Both the position numbers and the translations under genes were made by a program. The notes below the pieces were generated by a model. It did no database searches. It worked only from the letters and a program-made list of their open reading frames with translations, and was not told the DNA's origin. A stretch of 64,000 nucleotides of DNA from contig JAMPDJ010000002.1 of assembly GCA_023665805.1 (NCBI GenBank), positions 1 through 64,000 on the forward strand, given 5' to 3'. The DNA is from Bacteroides sp. (lineage in GTDB: Bacteria; Bacteroidota; Bacteroidia; Bacteroidales; Bacteroidaceae). The first letter of the stretch is position 1. Each line of letters starts with the position of its first letter. Below are positions 8,380-16,153 of this stretch, one piece after another.

Positions 8380-9533
8380 TGCAGAACATCAACAAAGCCA
8401 AAGTTGCATTCATATCATATGTTACGCACTCATCACATCTTAATTACGGTGCTACTCTCCATGGCTATGCCTTTCAGACTGTATTAACCAAGATGGGATG
8501 CGAGAGCGTGGTTATTGACTATCTCCCAATTCCAGTAGTTCCAGATAACTTGAAATATCCCATTCTTAATAGAGAGGTGGGGAGAACTTTGCCGACATGG
8601 ATTGCTGTTAAGATAAACTATTTGATGAGTTTCTTTTCGAATATTGTGAAGTACAATAAATTCCAAATGTTTATTGATTCCAAAATGAGAAAGACATCAA
8701 GATGTTTTACACATGAAAACTTAGCGGAATGTACATCTTTGGCAGAAGATCCCGATACTTTCGTTTGTGAGAGTGATGTGATATGGAAGTATCTTGAGGG
8801 GGAATGTTTTGACAGTAATTTCTTTCTTGATTTTCCTGCTGCGAAGAATAAGAGAAGAGTAGCTTACGCTCCTACTGTGAGTGCGCGAGCCTTCAATGAA
8901 GCAACCAAGAAAAAGTTCATTGAATTGGTATTCGATTTTGATGCCATCAGTTCCAGAGAGGAAGAAGGAGGCATGTACATGTCGGAGTTACTGAATCGAG
9001 AAATTCCATGGGTTCTTGATCCAACTTTGCTGCTGGACGAAAATGACTATGAAGACATAATTGTTAAGCCAAAAGAGCAAGATTATCTTCTAATCTATAA
9101 TTGTACCGTTAATGACAGAGCAATGGTAAAAGAAGCATGTAGATATGCAAAGAAACATGGCCTAAAGGTGATAGAAATAAGCAACTACGCGATTAATGGT
9201 CTTACTCCTTGGCATGAAGTCAAGTGCAATGTAGGCATTCAAGAATGGTTGGGGTATATCAAATACTCAACTGCATTCTGCACAAATTCTTTCCATGGCT
9301 TATGCTTTGCTATTATTTTTAAGAAAAGTTTTTTTCTCTTCCAAAGGGACAGAAATGATAACAGAATGCCCCATTTAATCAATAAGTTTGGAATGAATGG
9401 TTGCTTCATAGAGGTCGAGTCAAGGACAATACCAGAAATCAAACAGCCAATAGATTACAATGAAGTGTATAAACGATTAACAGAATATAGAAAACAGTCT
9501 TTTGATTTTATACAGAAACACATTGTAAGATGA
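8379..9533 (+). CDS. Polysaccharide pyruvyl transferase family protein
   Basis: This 384-residue protein belongs to the polysaccharide pyruvyl transferase family, whose characterised members add pyruvate ketals from phosphoenolpyruvate to sugars. Visible hallmarks are an N-terminal NYGATLHGYAFQTVL segment (glycine-rich turn and N-x-G-A), a WVLDPTLLL motif near residue 210, and the C-terminal TNSFHGLCFAIIF around residue 305 with the conserved SFHG. Many Bacteroidales capsule loci contain such proteins. The start overlaps the stop of the cytidylyltransferase gene and the end overlaps the next gene as ATGA. A pyruvyl or other decoration is inferred. Confidence 0.85.
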   Translation: MQNINKAKVAFISYVTHSSHLNYGATLHGYAFQTVLTKMGCESVVIDYLPIPVVPDNLKYPILNREVGRTLPTWIAVKINYLMSFFSNIVKYNKFQMFIDSKMRKTSRCFTHENLAECTSLAEDPDTFVCESDVIWKYLEGECFDSNFFLDFPAAKNKRRVAYAPTVSARAFNEATKKKFIELVFDFDAISSREEEGGMYMSELLNREIPWVLDPTLLLDENDYEDIIVKPKEQDYLLIYNCTVNDRAMVKEACRYAKKHGLKVIEISNYAINGLTPWHEVKCNVGIQEWLGYIKYSTAFCTNSFHGLCFAIIFKKSFFLFQRDRNDNRMPHLINKFGMNGCFIEVESRTIPEIKQPIDYNEVYKRLTEYRKQSFDFIQKHIVR

Positions 9534-10552
9534 ACAGAATACAAGAACAAGACATAAAAGCTTTTGCGAGTTGCTTTGATTTGTCAGATGACTTAAAAGA
9601 CGCGTCTTTATTGATTACTGGGGCTACCGGTTTGATTGGTTCCACACTAATCCATTGCCTTCTGGCATTAGGCAAAGGCGTGAAGATTATAGCCCCTTTA
9701 CGTAATACATCTAAATGCAAATCACTCTTCTCGGATGAAGAGCTTGCAGCCATCAATGTCATTGAGTGCAGTCTTGAAACCATTGATTACACATCATTGG
9801 GCAAGATGGACTACATAGTCCATTGTGCAGCTCCAACTTCCAGCAAGTTCTTTGTTGAACATGCCATTGAGACTTTTGAGATTATCTATAACGGAACTGA
9901 GAGACTGCTGAAATACGCAAAGGAGAATCCGGTTAAAGGTTTTGTGTATCTGTCTTCCTTGGAAGTATACGGAACACAAACAGACGATACTATTCCTGTA
10001 ACAGAAAACTGTCAGTTCTATCTCAATCCATTGAGCATCCGTAGCAGCTATCCTATGGCCAAGCGTGCAACCGAACACCTCTGCCATTTGTATGCCTCGC
10101 AATATGGAGTAGCAGCGAAGATAGCCAGATTGACACAAACGACAGGGGCTGGTATAGCTAAAGATGATAATCGTGTGATTGCCCAGTTCGCACGTCTTGC
10201 CTCACAAGGTCAAGACATCGTGCTCCATACTACAGGTAAAGCCGCACGGCCATATTGCTATACTACAGATGCTGTTGCAGGAATCCTCTATATCTTGCTA
10301 AAAGGCGAACCTGGAGAGGCGTATAATGTGTCAAATGACGAGACTTATATATCTGCCAGAGGAATGGCAGAATACATTCGAGACAACTTCAATCCCAATA
10401 TCTCTGTTCGCGTTGAAATAAATGAAAATATGGGTTATGCTCCATCAAGCAAATTGAAGTTAACATCCGCAAAACTTGTCAGTCTTGGATGGATGCCAAA
10501 GTATGGGTTGAAAGAAATCTTTGAACGATTGATTGCTTATCTGAACGATTAA
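9530..10552 (+). CDS. NAD(P)-dependent epimerase/dehydratase (extended SDR)
   Basis: This 340-residue extended short-chain dehydrogenase/reductase has the nucleotide-binding GATGLIG at residues 31-37, a conserved CAAPTSSKFF stretch, and the catalytic Y174-x3-K178 pair in SYPMAKRA. Such proteins epimerise, dehydrate or decarboxylate nucleotide sugars. In pneumococcal loci that make CDP-arabinitol or CDP-mannitol a cytidylyltransferase is paired with a protein of this kind, so a reductase acting on a CDP-linked sugar is a second possibility here. It is the last gene of the tightly overlapping block; about 200 bases follow before the next gene. Confidence 0.82.
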   Translation: MNRIQEQDIKAFASCFDLSDDLKDASLLITGATGLIGSTLIHCLLALGKGVKIIAPLRNTSKCKSLFSDEELAAINVIECSLETIDYTSLGKMDYIVHCAAPTSSKFFVEHAIETFEIIYNGTERLLKYAKENPVKGFVYLSSLEVYGTQTDDTIPVTENCQFYLNPLSIRSSYPMAKRATEHLCHLYASQYGVAAKIARLTQTTGAGIAKDDNRVIAQFARLASQGQDIVLHTTGKAARPYCYTTDAVAGILYILLKGEPGEAYNVSNDETYISARGMAEYIRDNFNPNISVRVEINENMGYAPSSKLKLTSAKLVSLGWMPKYGLKEIFERLIAYLND

Positions 10553-10673
10553 AGCATGACGAACAATGAACGATAGATGATGTTCATCAGTGAACTGAGT
10601 GATTACATTGAGGAACATCATTAATCTCTATTTGTTATTCAACATGAAAGGACCTTGTCATCTCGAACAAAAT

Positions 10674-10690
10674 GTATATTCTGAATATAC
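10674..10690. promoter_or_regulatory. 17-base palindrome upstream of the GT2 gene
   Basis: A perfect inverted repeat, GTATATTC-T-GAATATAC, lies about 65 bases before the ATG at 10756 in the only gap of about 200 bases inside the polysaccharide locus. It has the size and symmetry of a dimeric operator. No promoter could be placed with confidence around it. The role is a guess. Confidence 0.3.
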
Positions 10691-10755
10691 AGCATCTATA
10701 TCATCCTAATCCAACGAAAATGAATTTATGAGAACCCGAGAATAGGAACGAGAAT

Positions 10756-11571
10756 ATGCAAGAGAATAGAATTGCAGTCATCATGTCAATGTATAAAAAT
10801 GACGTGGTGGAATTTGTAAAATTGTCGGTGGAGAGCATTCTCCACCAGACGCACAAGGATTTTGACCTTTACATACAATATGACGGCCCTATCCGCAAGG
10901 AAGTGGATGAGTACCTAAGCGGACTAACTGACGAGCGCGTGAAGATTCAGCGCAGGGACGTAAACCTGGGGTTGGCGCAAAGCCTGAACGACCTGTTGGC
11001 AATAGTGATGCCCATGGGATATGAGTACATCGCACGTATGGATGCAGACGACATATCGGAGGCGAACCGTTTTGAGCGTCAAATGATGTACTTCAAGGAG
11101 CATCCTGAGATGGAGTTGCTGGGTACGTGGGCAACGGAAATTACGAGCAAGGGTGAGGAATACTTCAAGAAGAAGATGCCAGAGACGCATGATGGTTGCC
11201 TAAAACTGTTCCGCAAACGTGACCCGATGATTCATCCGACGGTGATGTTCCGCAGGAGTTACATCGAAAAGGCCGGCATGTATGATTTGGATACGTTCTT
11301 CGGTGAAGACACAATGATGTGGGCCCAGGGCTTTGCGGCTGGCTGCACGATGGGCAATGTGCCGGAGTATTTGCTAAGGTTCCGTCTGGATGACAACTTT
11401 TTTTACCGTCGAAGGGGGTGGAAATATGCGAAAGGCATCTGGCAACTGAGACACCGTGTAAACAAGATGCTGGGGTTCGGTATTGCAGAGGATGCATATG
11501 CCATTGCATATGCAGTGGCGAAGATGATGCCGAAAGCGATACTAAGCCTAATATATAAAACCGCAAGATAA
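10756..11571 (+). CDS. GT2-family glycosyltransferase
   Basis: This is a 271-residue GT-A fold transferase of family 2. It opens with the usual strand and loop (IAVIMSMYKNDVVEF), has the nucleotide-sugar aspartate region around residue 50, and the metal-binding DADD at 96-99 followed by the acceptor-side FGEDTMMW (E-D motif) near residue 178. No membrane segment is evident, so it should act at the cytoplasmic face on the lipid-linked repeat unit. It begins a second sub-block after a gap of about 200 bases, and its composition is less AT-rich than the genes before it. Sugar specificity is unknown. Confidence 0.88.
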   Translation: MQENRIAVIMSMYKNDVVEFVKLSVESILHQTHKDFDLYIQYDGPIRKEVDEYLSGLTDERVKIQRRDVNLGLAQSLNDLLAIVMPMGYEYIARMDADDISEANRFERQMMYFKEHPEMELLGTWATEITSKGEEYFKKKMPETHDGCLKLFRKRDPMIHPTVMFRRSYIEKAGMYDLDTFFGEDTMMWAQGFAAGCTMGNVPEYLLRFRLDDNFFYRRRGWKYAKGIWQLRHRVNKMLGFGIAEDAYAIAYAVAKMMPKAILSLIYKTAR

Positions 11572-11575
11572 TGCG

Positions 11576-12691
11576 ATGGAAGTAAATAATTTATTTCTAT
11601 CACTGATACGGTTGACCATTGGCAATGCTGAAAGTATGCCACGAACTCCCATAGCAAAGAAATGGCGGCAACTGTACGACATGGCTCAGAAACAATGTCT
11701 TGTCGGTATCTGCTTTGCTGGCGTACAACGGTTGTGCAACTACGATGAAAGGTATTATGCCGGCATGACGGAGTCGCAATACCTGACGTGGATGGGAATG
11801 GCCGCAAAGATACAGCAGCGGAATGCCATAATGAATAAGCAGTGTGTTGATCTGCAAGCAAGGCTTTCTGCTGACGGGATGCAATCTTGCATACTGAAAG
11901 GCCAAGGAGTTGCCGCCTTGTACCCGACCTGTATTTCCGGACTTAGACAATCGGGCGACATCGATGTTTGGATGGAAGCCGACCGCGATGACGTGATTGC
12001 ATACGTGAAGCACATGTGTCCTGATGATAACGTTGATATCAGCAGCAAGCACATTGAGTTTTCTGTGTTTGATGATACTATCGTAGAAGCGCATTTCGTA
12101 CCTGCTGGAATTTCAACGCCAATCATAGGAAGACGTGTTTCCGAGTATTATGAAAGTGAGAAGAAACAACAGATGGAGCATAAGATTACTTTGCAATCCG
12201 GTGAAGTATTAGTTGCACCCGACAATGCATTTCAGGCAATACACATTCTTCATCATGCCTTCGGACATTTCTTGTTTGAGGGTGTGGGATTGAGGCAGTT
12301 GCTGGATTATTACTTCGTGATGCAGCAACCGTTCAGCGATGAAGAAAAGTCGAAGATTGTGTCCACCATAAAACGCTTTGAGATGTATAAGTTTGCACAG
12401 GGTGTGGAATACGTGCTGCAAACTGCCTTTGGTGCATCGGAGGGATTTATTCCTGCCAATGAAAGCTTTGGCAAGCGCATCCTGAAGAGCGTGATGGAAG
12501 AGGGTAACTTTGGCAAATATGACGAGAAGCGCAATGACAGGCGAATGAATAGCAGCTGGTACAGGTTCTGGTATCACAACATCAGAATGTGGAAGTACTT
12601 TGATATGGCTCCGTGGATTATTGCAACGAGTCCGTTTGTGAGAATCAAGGAATACGCATGGCGATTGAGGCACGGGTATTTCAAGAAATAA
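11576..12691 (+). CDS. Nucleotidyltransferase-like protein of polysaccharide loci (NTP_transf_5)
   Basis: This 371-residue protein matches the uncharacterised nucleotidyltransferase family PF14907. The diagnostic elements are LKGQGVAALYP near residue 105 and SGDIDVWM around 125, where the GD-x-D pair is the metal-binding signature of the polymerase-beta-like fold. Members are frequent in capsule, lasso-peptide and other secondary-product loci, but no general reaction has been assigned. The gene follows the GT2 gene by four bases. A second acidic position expected in the fold is plausible near the HIEFSVFD stretch but cannot be fixed by eye. Confidence 0.75.
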   Translation: MEVNNLFLSLIRLTIGNAESMPRTPIAKKWRQLYDMAQKQCLVGICFAGVQRLCNYDERYYAGMTESQYLTWMGMAAKIQQRNAIMNKQCVDLQARLSADGMQSCILKGQGVAALYPTCISGLRQSGDIDVWMEADRDDVIAYVKHMCPDDNVDISSKHIEFSVFDDTIVEAHFVPAGISTPIIGRRVSEYYESEKKQQMEHKITLQSGEVLVAPDNAFQAIHILHHAFGHFLFEGVGLRQLLDYYFVMQQPFSDEEKSKIVSTIKRFEMYKFAQGVEYVLQTAFGASEGFIPANESFGKRILKSVMEEGNFGKYDEKRNDRRMNSSWYRFWYHNIRMWKYFDMAPWIIATSPFVRIKEYAWRLRHGYFKK

Positions 12692-12720
12692 GAAGTTAAA
12701 CATTTTAAATAAGGACAATT

Positions 12721-14034
12721 ATGACAAGAAAATTGCGTAACGTACCTTTCTCGCCTCCAGACATGACGGAGTCTGAGGCAAATGAAGTAAAAGACGCTAT
12801 TCTGAGTGGTTGGATTACTACCGGTCCGCGTACAAAGAAATTGGAGAAACTGATTGCCCGGTATGTAGGCGTGAATACTTCTGCTGACGTGCAGACTCCC
12901 AACTGCGTCTGTCTGAACTCGCAGACGGCTTGTGCGGAGATGGCTCTGCGTCTGCTTGGGGTTGGTGCCGGCGATGAGGTGATTGTTCCAGCCTATACCT
13001 ATACCGCCAGCGCGAGCATTGTGGATCATGTGGGAGCCAAGGTGATATTTGTTGATATTCAGAAGGACAGTCTCGAAATGGATTACAACAAAGTGGAGGC
13101 TGCCATCACTCAAGACACCAAGGCTATCATACCTGTGGATTTGGCCGGTATTCCTTGCGACTACGACCGTCTGTTTGAAATCGTGAACCGAAAGAAAGAT
13201 CTGTTTCAACCTAAGACTGACTTGCAAAGCAAAATCGGACGTGTGGCTATCTGTGCCGACTGCGCTCACTCGTTTGGAGCAAGCCGCAAAGGGGTGATGG
13301 CTGGTGCCATGGCTGACTTCTCGTCATTCAGCTTCCATGCAGTGAAGAACTTCACAACGGCAGAGGGCGGTGCGTTGACATGGAAACTGCCTTTTGGTGA
13401 CGAGATTGCAGAGATGGAGCTGGACGCTGATCCAGAGAATACGTTTAGTTGTCTGCCACAGATGGAGGGCGAAACATGGAACAGGAAGCTGTATCGCATC
13501 ACACAACTGCTGAGTTTGCATGGTCAGAACAAAGACGCTTTGGCCAAGACCAAGTTGGGGGCATGGGAATACGACATTGTCGGTCCATGGTTCAAGTGCA
13601 ATATGACAGACGTGGTAGCTGCTCTTGGATTGATTCAGTTCAAGCGTTACCCCGAGATGTTGGCCAAGCGCAAGAAGATGATTGCACGCTATGAAGAGGC
13701 TCTGAGTAGCCTGGGCGTGAAGGGACTAAGGCACTACACGGAGGAATACGTATCAAGCGGACATCTGTACATCTGCCGTCTGGAGGGTATGAACCGAGAG
13801 AAGGTGAATGGAGTGATTGAGCAGATGGCCGAGATGGGGGTGGCTACGAACGTGCACTACAAGCCGCTGCCCATGATGACGGCATACATGAAGATGGGCT
13901 TCGACATCAAGGACTTCCCGAATGCTTTCGCTGCTTTCGACAATGAGATCACCCTGCCTCTGAACACGAAAATGACGGAGGAGGATCTGGAGTATGTAAT
14001 TGATTGTATGACTGAAGTACTGAAAGGCCAATGA
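12721..14034 (+). CDS. DegT/DnrJ/EryC1-type sugar aminotransferase
   Basis: This PLP-dependent aminotransferase of the DegT family transfers an amino group from glutamate to a keto-nucleotide sugar. The protein has 437 residues, somewhat longer than the usual 370-400; the extra length appears to lie around residues 155-175 and 220-260. It shows the substrate-loop start GWITTGPRTKKLE at 30-42, VPAYTYTASAS near 90, ADCAHSFG near 180 (PLP-ring stacking aspartate) and the PLP lysine K209 in SFHAVKN. It overlaps the initiating transferase gene as ATGA, suggesting that the amino sugar it makes is the first sugar placed on the lipid carrier. Confidence 0.9.
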   Translation: MTRKLRNVPFSPPDMTESEANEVKDAILSGWITTGPRTKKLEKLIARYVGVNTSADVQTPNCVCLNSQTACAEMALRLLGVGAGDEVIVPAYTYTASASIVDHVGAKVIFVDIQKDSLEMDYNKVEAAITQDTKAIIPVDLAGIPCDYDRLFEIVNRKKDLFQPKTDLQSKIGRVAICADCAHSFGASRKGVMAGAMADFSSFSFHAVKNFTTAEGGALTWKLPFGDEIAEMELDADPENTFSCLPQMEGETWNRKLYRITQLLSLHGQNKDALAKTKLGAWEYDIVGPWFKCNMTDVVAALGLIQFKRYPEMLAKRKKMIARYEEALSSLGVKGLRHYTEEYVSSGHLYICRLEGMNREKVNGVIEQMAEMGVATNVHYKPLPMMTAYMKMGFDIKDFPNAFAAFDNEITLPLNTKMTEEDLEYVIDCMTEVLKGQ

Positions 14035-14624
14035 AAAGACTTTTTGATATCATCGCATCGGGCTGTGGACTTCTCGTCCTCAGCCCTGTGCTGATTATTG
14101 TTGCCATCTGGATTAAGCTGGATTCAAAAGGTCCCGTTTTCTATCGCCAGGTGCGTGTGGGAAGACACAACAAGGACTTCCGCATCTACAAGTTCCGCTC
14201 AATGCGTGTAGGCTCCGACAAAGGTTCATTGGTAACAATAGGTGGACGTGATCCTCGCGTAACAAGTAGCGGTTATTACATCCGCAAGTACAAGCTGGAC
14301 GAGCTACCTCAGTTAATCAATGTATTCGTGGGCGATATGTCATTGGTCGGCCCACGTCCTGAGGTGCGCCACTATGTGAACTACTGGACGGAGGAACAGA
14401 TGCATGTGCTGGATGTACGCCCCGGCATCACCGATCCTGCAAGCATCAAGTTCCGCAACGAGAACGAACTGATGGAGAAGGCTGCGGATCCAGAGGATTA
14501 CTACATCAACGTAATCATGCAGGAGAAAATACGACTGTATATGGAGTATGTGGAGAATGCCTGTTTCTGGTACGATATTAAACTGATTTTCCAAACGTTT
14601 AAGGTGATTGTAACCGAACGATAA
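14031..14624 (+). CDS. Initiating phosphoglycosyltransferase (PglC/WcaJ-type sugar transferase)
   Basis: This 197-residue monotopic phosphoglycosyltransferase transfers a sugar-1-phosphate to undecaprenyl phosphate and so begins repeat-unit assembly. It is the short PglC-like form: one N-terminal re-entrant hydrophobic helix (about residues 8-30), then YRQVRVG, IYKFRSM with the conserved basic patch, the catalytic D-E in KLDELPQL near residue 88, and GPRPE near 107. It lacks the extra membrane helices of long WbaP/WcaJ proteins. Coupling to the DegT gene suggests an amino-deoxy sugar substrate. It is the last clear gene of the operon, ahead of the terminator at 14777. Confidence 0.92.
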   Translation: MKRLFDIIASGCGLLVLSPVLIIVAIWIKLDSKGPVFYRQVRVGRHNKDFRIYKFRSMRVGSDKGSLVTIGGRDPRVTSSGYYIRKYKLDELPQLINVFVGDMSLVGPRPEVRHYVNYWTEEQMHVLDVRPGITDPASIKFRNENELMEKAADPEDYYINVIMQEKIRLYMEYVENACFWYDIKLIFQTFKVIVTER

Positions 14625-14627
14625 CAA

Positions 14628-14735
14628 ATGGAGGCATTTAATGTTTTTGGGAAGGCTGTATGGAGGTTTGTGTCATACTTGTTCTGGCCACAGACAAACC
14701 ATCGGAAAGAACAAAGAAAGGATTTTGATGATTGA
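14628..14735 (+). CDS. Possible small protein of 35 residues after the sugar transferase gene
   Basis: An ATG three bases after the phosphoglycosyltransferase stop opens a 35-codon frame. The peptide has a hydrophobic aromatic segment (AVWRFVSYLFWP, residues 10-21) followed by a highly basic, polar tail, the pattern of a small membrane-associated peptide. It lies before the operon terminator and would be on the same transcript. No homologue is recognised, and chance opening at this length is common, so this is a candidate only. Confidence 0.3.
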   Translation: MEAFNVFGKAVWRFVSYLFWPQTNHRKEQRKDFDD

Positions 14736-14776
14736 AAATTGACAATATAGGCCATGACCTGCCCGACACAAACAAT

Positions 14777-14804
14777 AAAAGGAACCTCAAATAAGGTTCC
14801 TTTT
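14777..14804. terminator. Bidirectional terminator between capsule operon and tRNA
   Basis: A perfect 11-base-pair stem (AAAAGGAACCT paired with AGGTTCCTTTT) with a six-base loop ends in a T run on the plus strand and, read from the other side, in TTTTATTG on the minus strand. It can end both the polysaccharide transcript and the converging SRP RNA/tRNA transcript. Confidence 0.85.
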
Positions 14805-14823
14805 ATCATCTGTGCTTATTGTG

Positions 14824-14897
14824 AGCCTCTTGTCGGATTCGAACCAACGACCCCGAGATTACAAATCACGTGCTCTGGCCAACTGAGCTAAAGAGGC
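14824..14897 (-). tRNA. tRNA-Thr (anticodon UGU)
   Basis: A cloverleaf of 74 bases can be drawn on the minus strand: acceptor GCCTCTT with AAGAGGC, D stem GCTC/GAGC, anticodon loop TTTGTAA (anticodon TGT, reading ACA threonine codons), T arm GTTGG-TTCGAAT-CCGAC, and discriminator T. CCA is not encoded. The anticodon stem has a central T-T mismatch (positions 29 and 41). It lies only four bases downstream of the SRP RNA and is followed by the bidirectional terminator, so the two RNAs probably share one primary transcript. Confidence 0.93.
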
Positions 14898-14901
14898 GGG
14901 T

Positions 14902-14998
14902 GGGTAAGCGATCTATATCGCGCCGCTACAACCAAGTACCCTTGCTGCGGTCAAGCCCTGGGGGAATTCCGAGGGAGCATGCCGTACAGGACTTACCC
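14902..14998 (-). ncRNA. ffs: Signal recognition particle RNA (bacterial small SRP, 4.5S)
   Basis: On the minus strand a 97-base RNA begins GGGTAAG and ends CTTACCC, forming a closed terminal helix. Its middle carries CCCAGGGC-TTGA-CCGCAGCAAGGG, which matches the conserved SRP RNA tip (AGG, apical loop, GCAGC, AAGG) that binds the Ffh M domain. The apical loop differs from the common GGAA. A Bacteroides-type promoter lies just upstream (15012-15042) and would start transcription about seven bases before the helix. The tRNA-Thr follows after four bases. A covariance-model search was not possible, so the exact ends rest on the terminal helix. Confidence 0.75.
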
Positions 14999-15011
14999 GT
15001 ATTTGCGAGTG

Positions 15012-15042
15012 CAAAGGTATGGCTTTTATTTGAAAAAGCAAA
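15012..15042 (-). promoter_or_regulatory. Bacteroides-type promoter for SRP RNA and tRNA-Thr
   Basis: On the minus strand TACCTTTG (15019 to 15012) matches the -7 consensus TAnnTTTG, and TTTG (15042 to 15039) matches the -33 element, with a 19-base spacer as expected for the primary sigma factor of Bacteroidetes. The predicted start near 15005 is just before the SRP RNA 5' end. Confidence 0.8.
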
Positions 15043-15114
15043 GCTTTAGCTGCATTTTTTTCAAGAAAAAGGGCAAAAGACGAACATACATTATATATTA
15101 TTGTTCTTTTGTTG

Positions 15115-15122
15115 TAACTTTG
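15115..15122 (+). promoter_or_regulatory. -7 promoter element before the polyprenyl-phosphate glycosyltransferase gene
   Basis: TAACTTTG fits the -7 consensus TAnnTTTG. No clear TTTG was found at -33. Transcription would start near 15130, which rules out upstream in-frame TTG starts and supports the ATG at 15179. Confidence 0.5.
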
Positions 15123-15178
15123 TATGCAATGAACACAAACCATTGAGAGCCACCTCCACACTTACACGACATGATTTT

Positions 15179-16153
15179 ATGAATAAGTCAAAAGATATTT
15201 CAATAATAATACCATTATGGAACGAAGATGAAAGCCTGCGTCCTTTACACGAATGGATTAAACGAGTGATGACGACACACGGCTTTTGCTATGAGATTAT
15301 CTTCGTGAACGATGGCAGCACCGATGCCTCATGGGAAACAATAGAGGCATTGCACACAGAGAATCCGGACACAGTACGCGGTATATGCTTCCGTCGCAAC
15401 TATGGAAAAAGCCCGGCATTGTATTGCGGCTTCGCTGCCGCCACCGGTAATGTCGTCATAACAATGGACGCTGACCTGCAGGACTCTCCGGACGAAATAC
15501 CGGAACTGTACCGTATGATTCAAAACGACGGCTATGACTTGGTTTCAGGTTTCAAGATGAACCGCAAACAGGGAGACCCCTTATCCAAGACCATACCCAC
15601 CAAGCTGTTCAACGCAACGGCCAGAGCTGTCAGCGGCATCCACAACCTGCACGATTTCAATTGCGGACTGAAGGCATATCGGCTGGAAGTGGTCAAAAAC
15701 ATCGAAGTGTACGGAGAAATGCACCGATATATTCCATATCTGGCAAAGAACGCAGGCTTTTCCAAAATCGGTGAAAAACCGGTCCACCATCAAGCGCGAA
15801 AGTTCGGCAAGTCCAAGTTCATGGGGTGGAACCGATTTGTAAACGGATATCTGGACTTATTGAGCCTGTGGTTCTTGAATAGCTTTGGCCTAAAGCCTAT
15901 GCATATCTTCGGCTTTATAGGTTCTCTGATGTTCCTTCTTGGGTTTATCGCCGTACTGATAGTGGGTGGCACCAAATTGTACTGTCTATCCGCCAATATC
16001 CCACACCCCCGAATAACCGATACACCGTATTTTTATATCGCGCTCACAACAATGATTTTGGGGACACAACTGTTCGTTGCGGGATTCTTGGGCGAGCTTA
16101 TAAGTCGCAATTCCGAGGAACGCAACAAATATCAAATCCGAGCCACGCTATGA
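15179..16153 (+). CDS. Polyprenyl-phosphate glycosyltransferase (GT2, DPM1/GtrB-like)
   Basis: This 324-residue GT2 protein of the dolichol-phosphate-mannose-synthase/GtrB group transfers a sugar from a nucleotide donor to undecaprenyl phosphate for use outside the inner membrane. Features are IIPLWNEDESL at the N-terminus, VNDGSTDASWE near residue 45 (donor-binding aspartate), DADLQDSPDEIP near 105 (metal-binding DxD), and two C-terminal membrane helices (about 240-265 and 285-305). It is preceded by its own promoter element and lies on the far side of the SRP/tRNA genes, so it is probably not part of the capsule operon. It overlaps the lipoprotein gene. Confidence 0.88.
   Translation: MNKSKDISIIIPLWNEDESLRPLHEWIKRVMTTHGFCYEIIFVNDGSTDASWETIEALHTENPDTVRGICFRRNYGKSPALYCGFAAATGNVVITMDADLQDSPDEIPELYRMIQNDGYDLVSGFKMNRKQGDPLSKTIPTKLFNATARAVSGIHNLHDFNCGLKAYRLEVVKNIEVYGEMHRYIPYLAKNAGFSKIGEKPVHHQARKFGKSKFMGWNRFVNGYLDLLSLWFLNSFGLKPMHIFGFIGSLMFLLGFIAVLIVGGTKLYCLSANIPHPRITDTPYFYIALTTMILGTQLFVAGFLGELISRNSEERNKYQIRATL

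Noticed and set aside
10577..10624. Short frame ending in a peptide like the tail of an acyl carrier protein (YIEEHH)
   Set aside because: Only 15 codons, with an in-frame stop just before it and no carrier-protein sequence upstream; resemblance is too short to call a remnant.
14740..14762. Single GACAATA word followed by about 16 bases, resembling one unit of the 23-base repeat
   Set aside because: Only the first seven bases match and there is no second unit, so chance is the better explanation.
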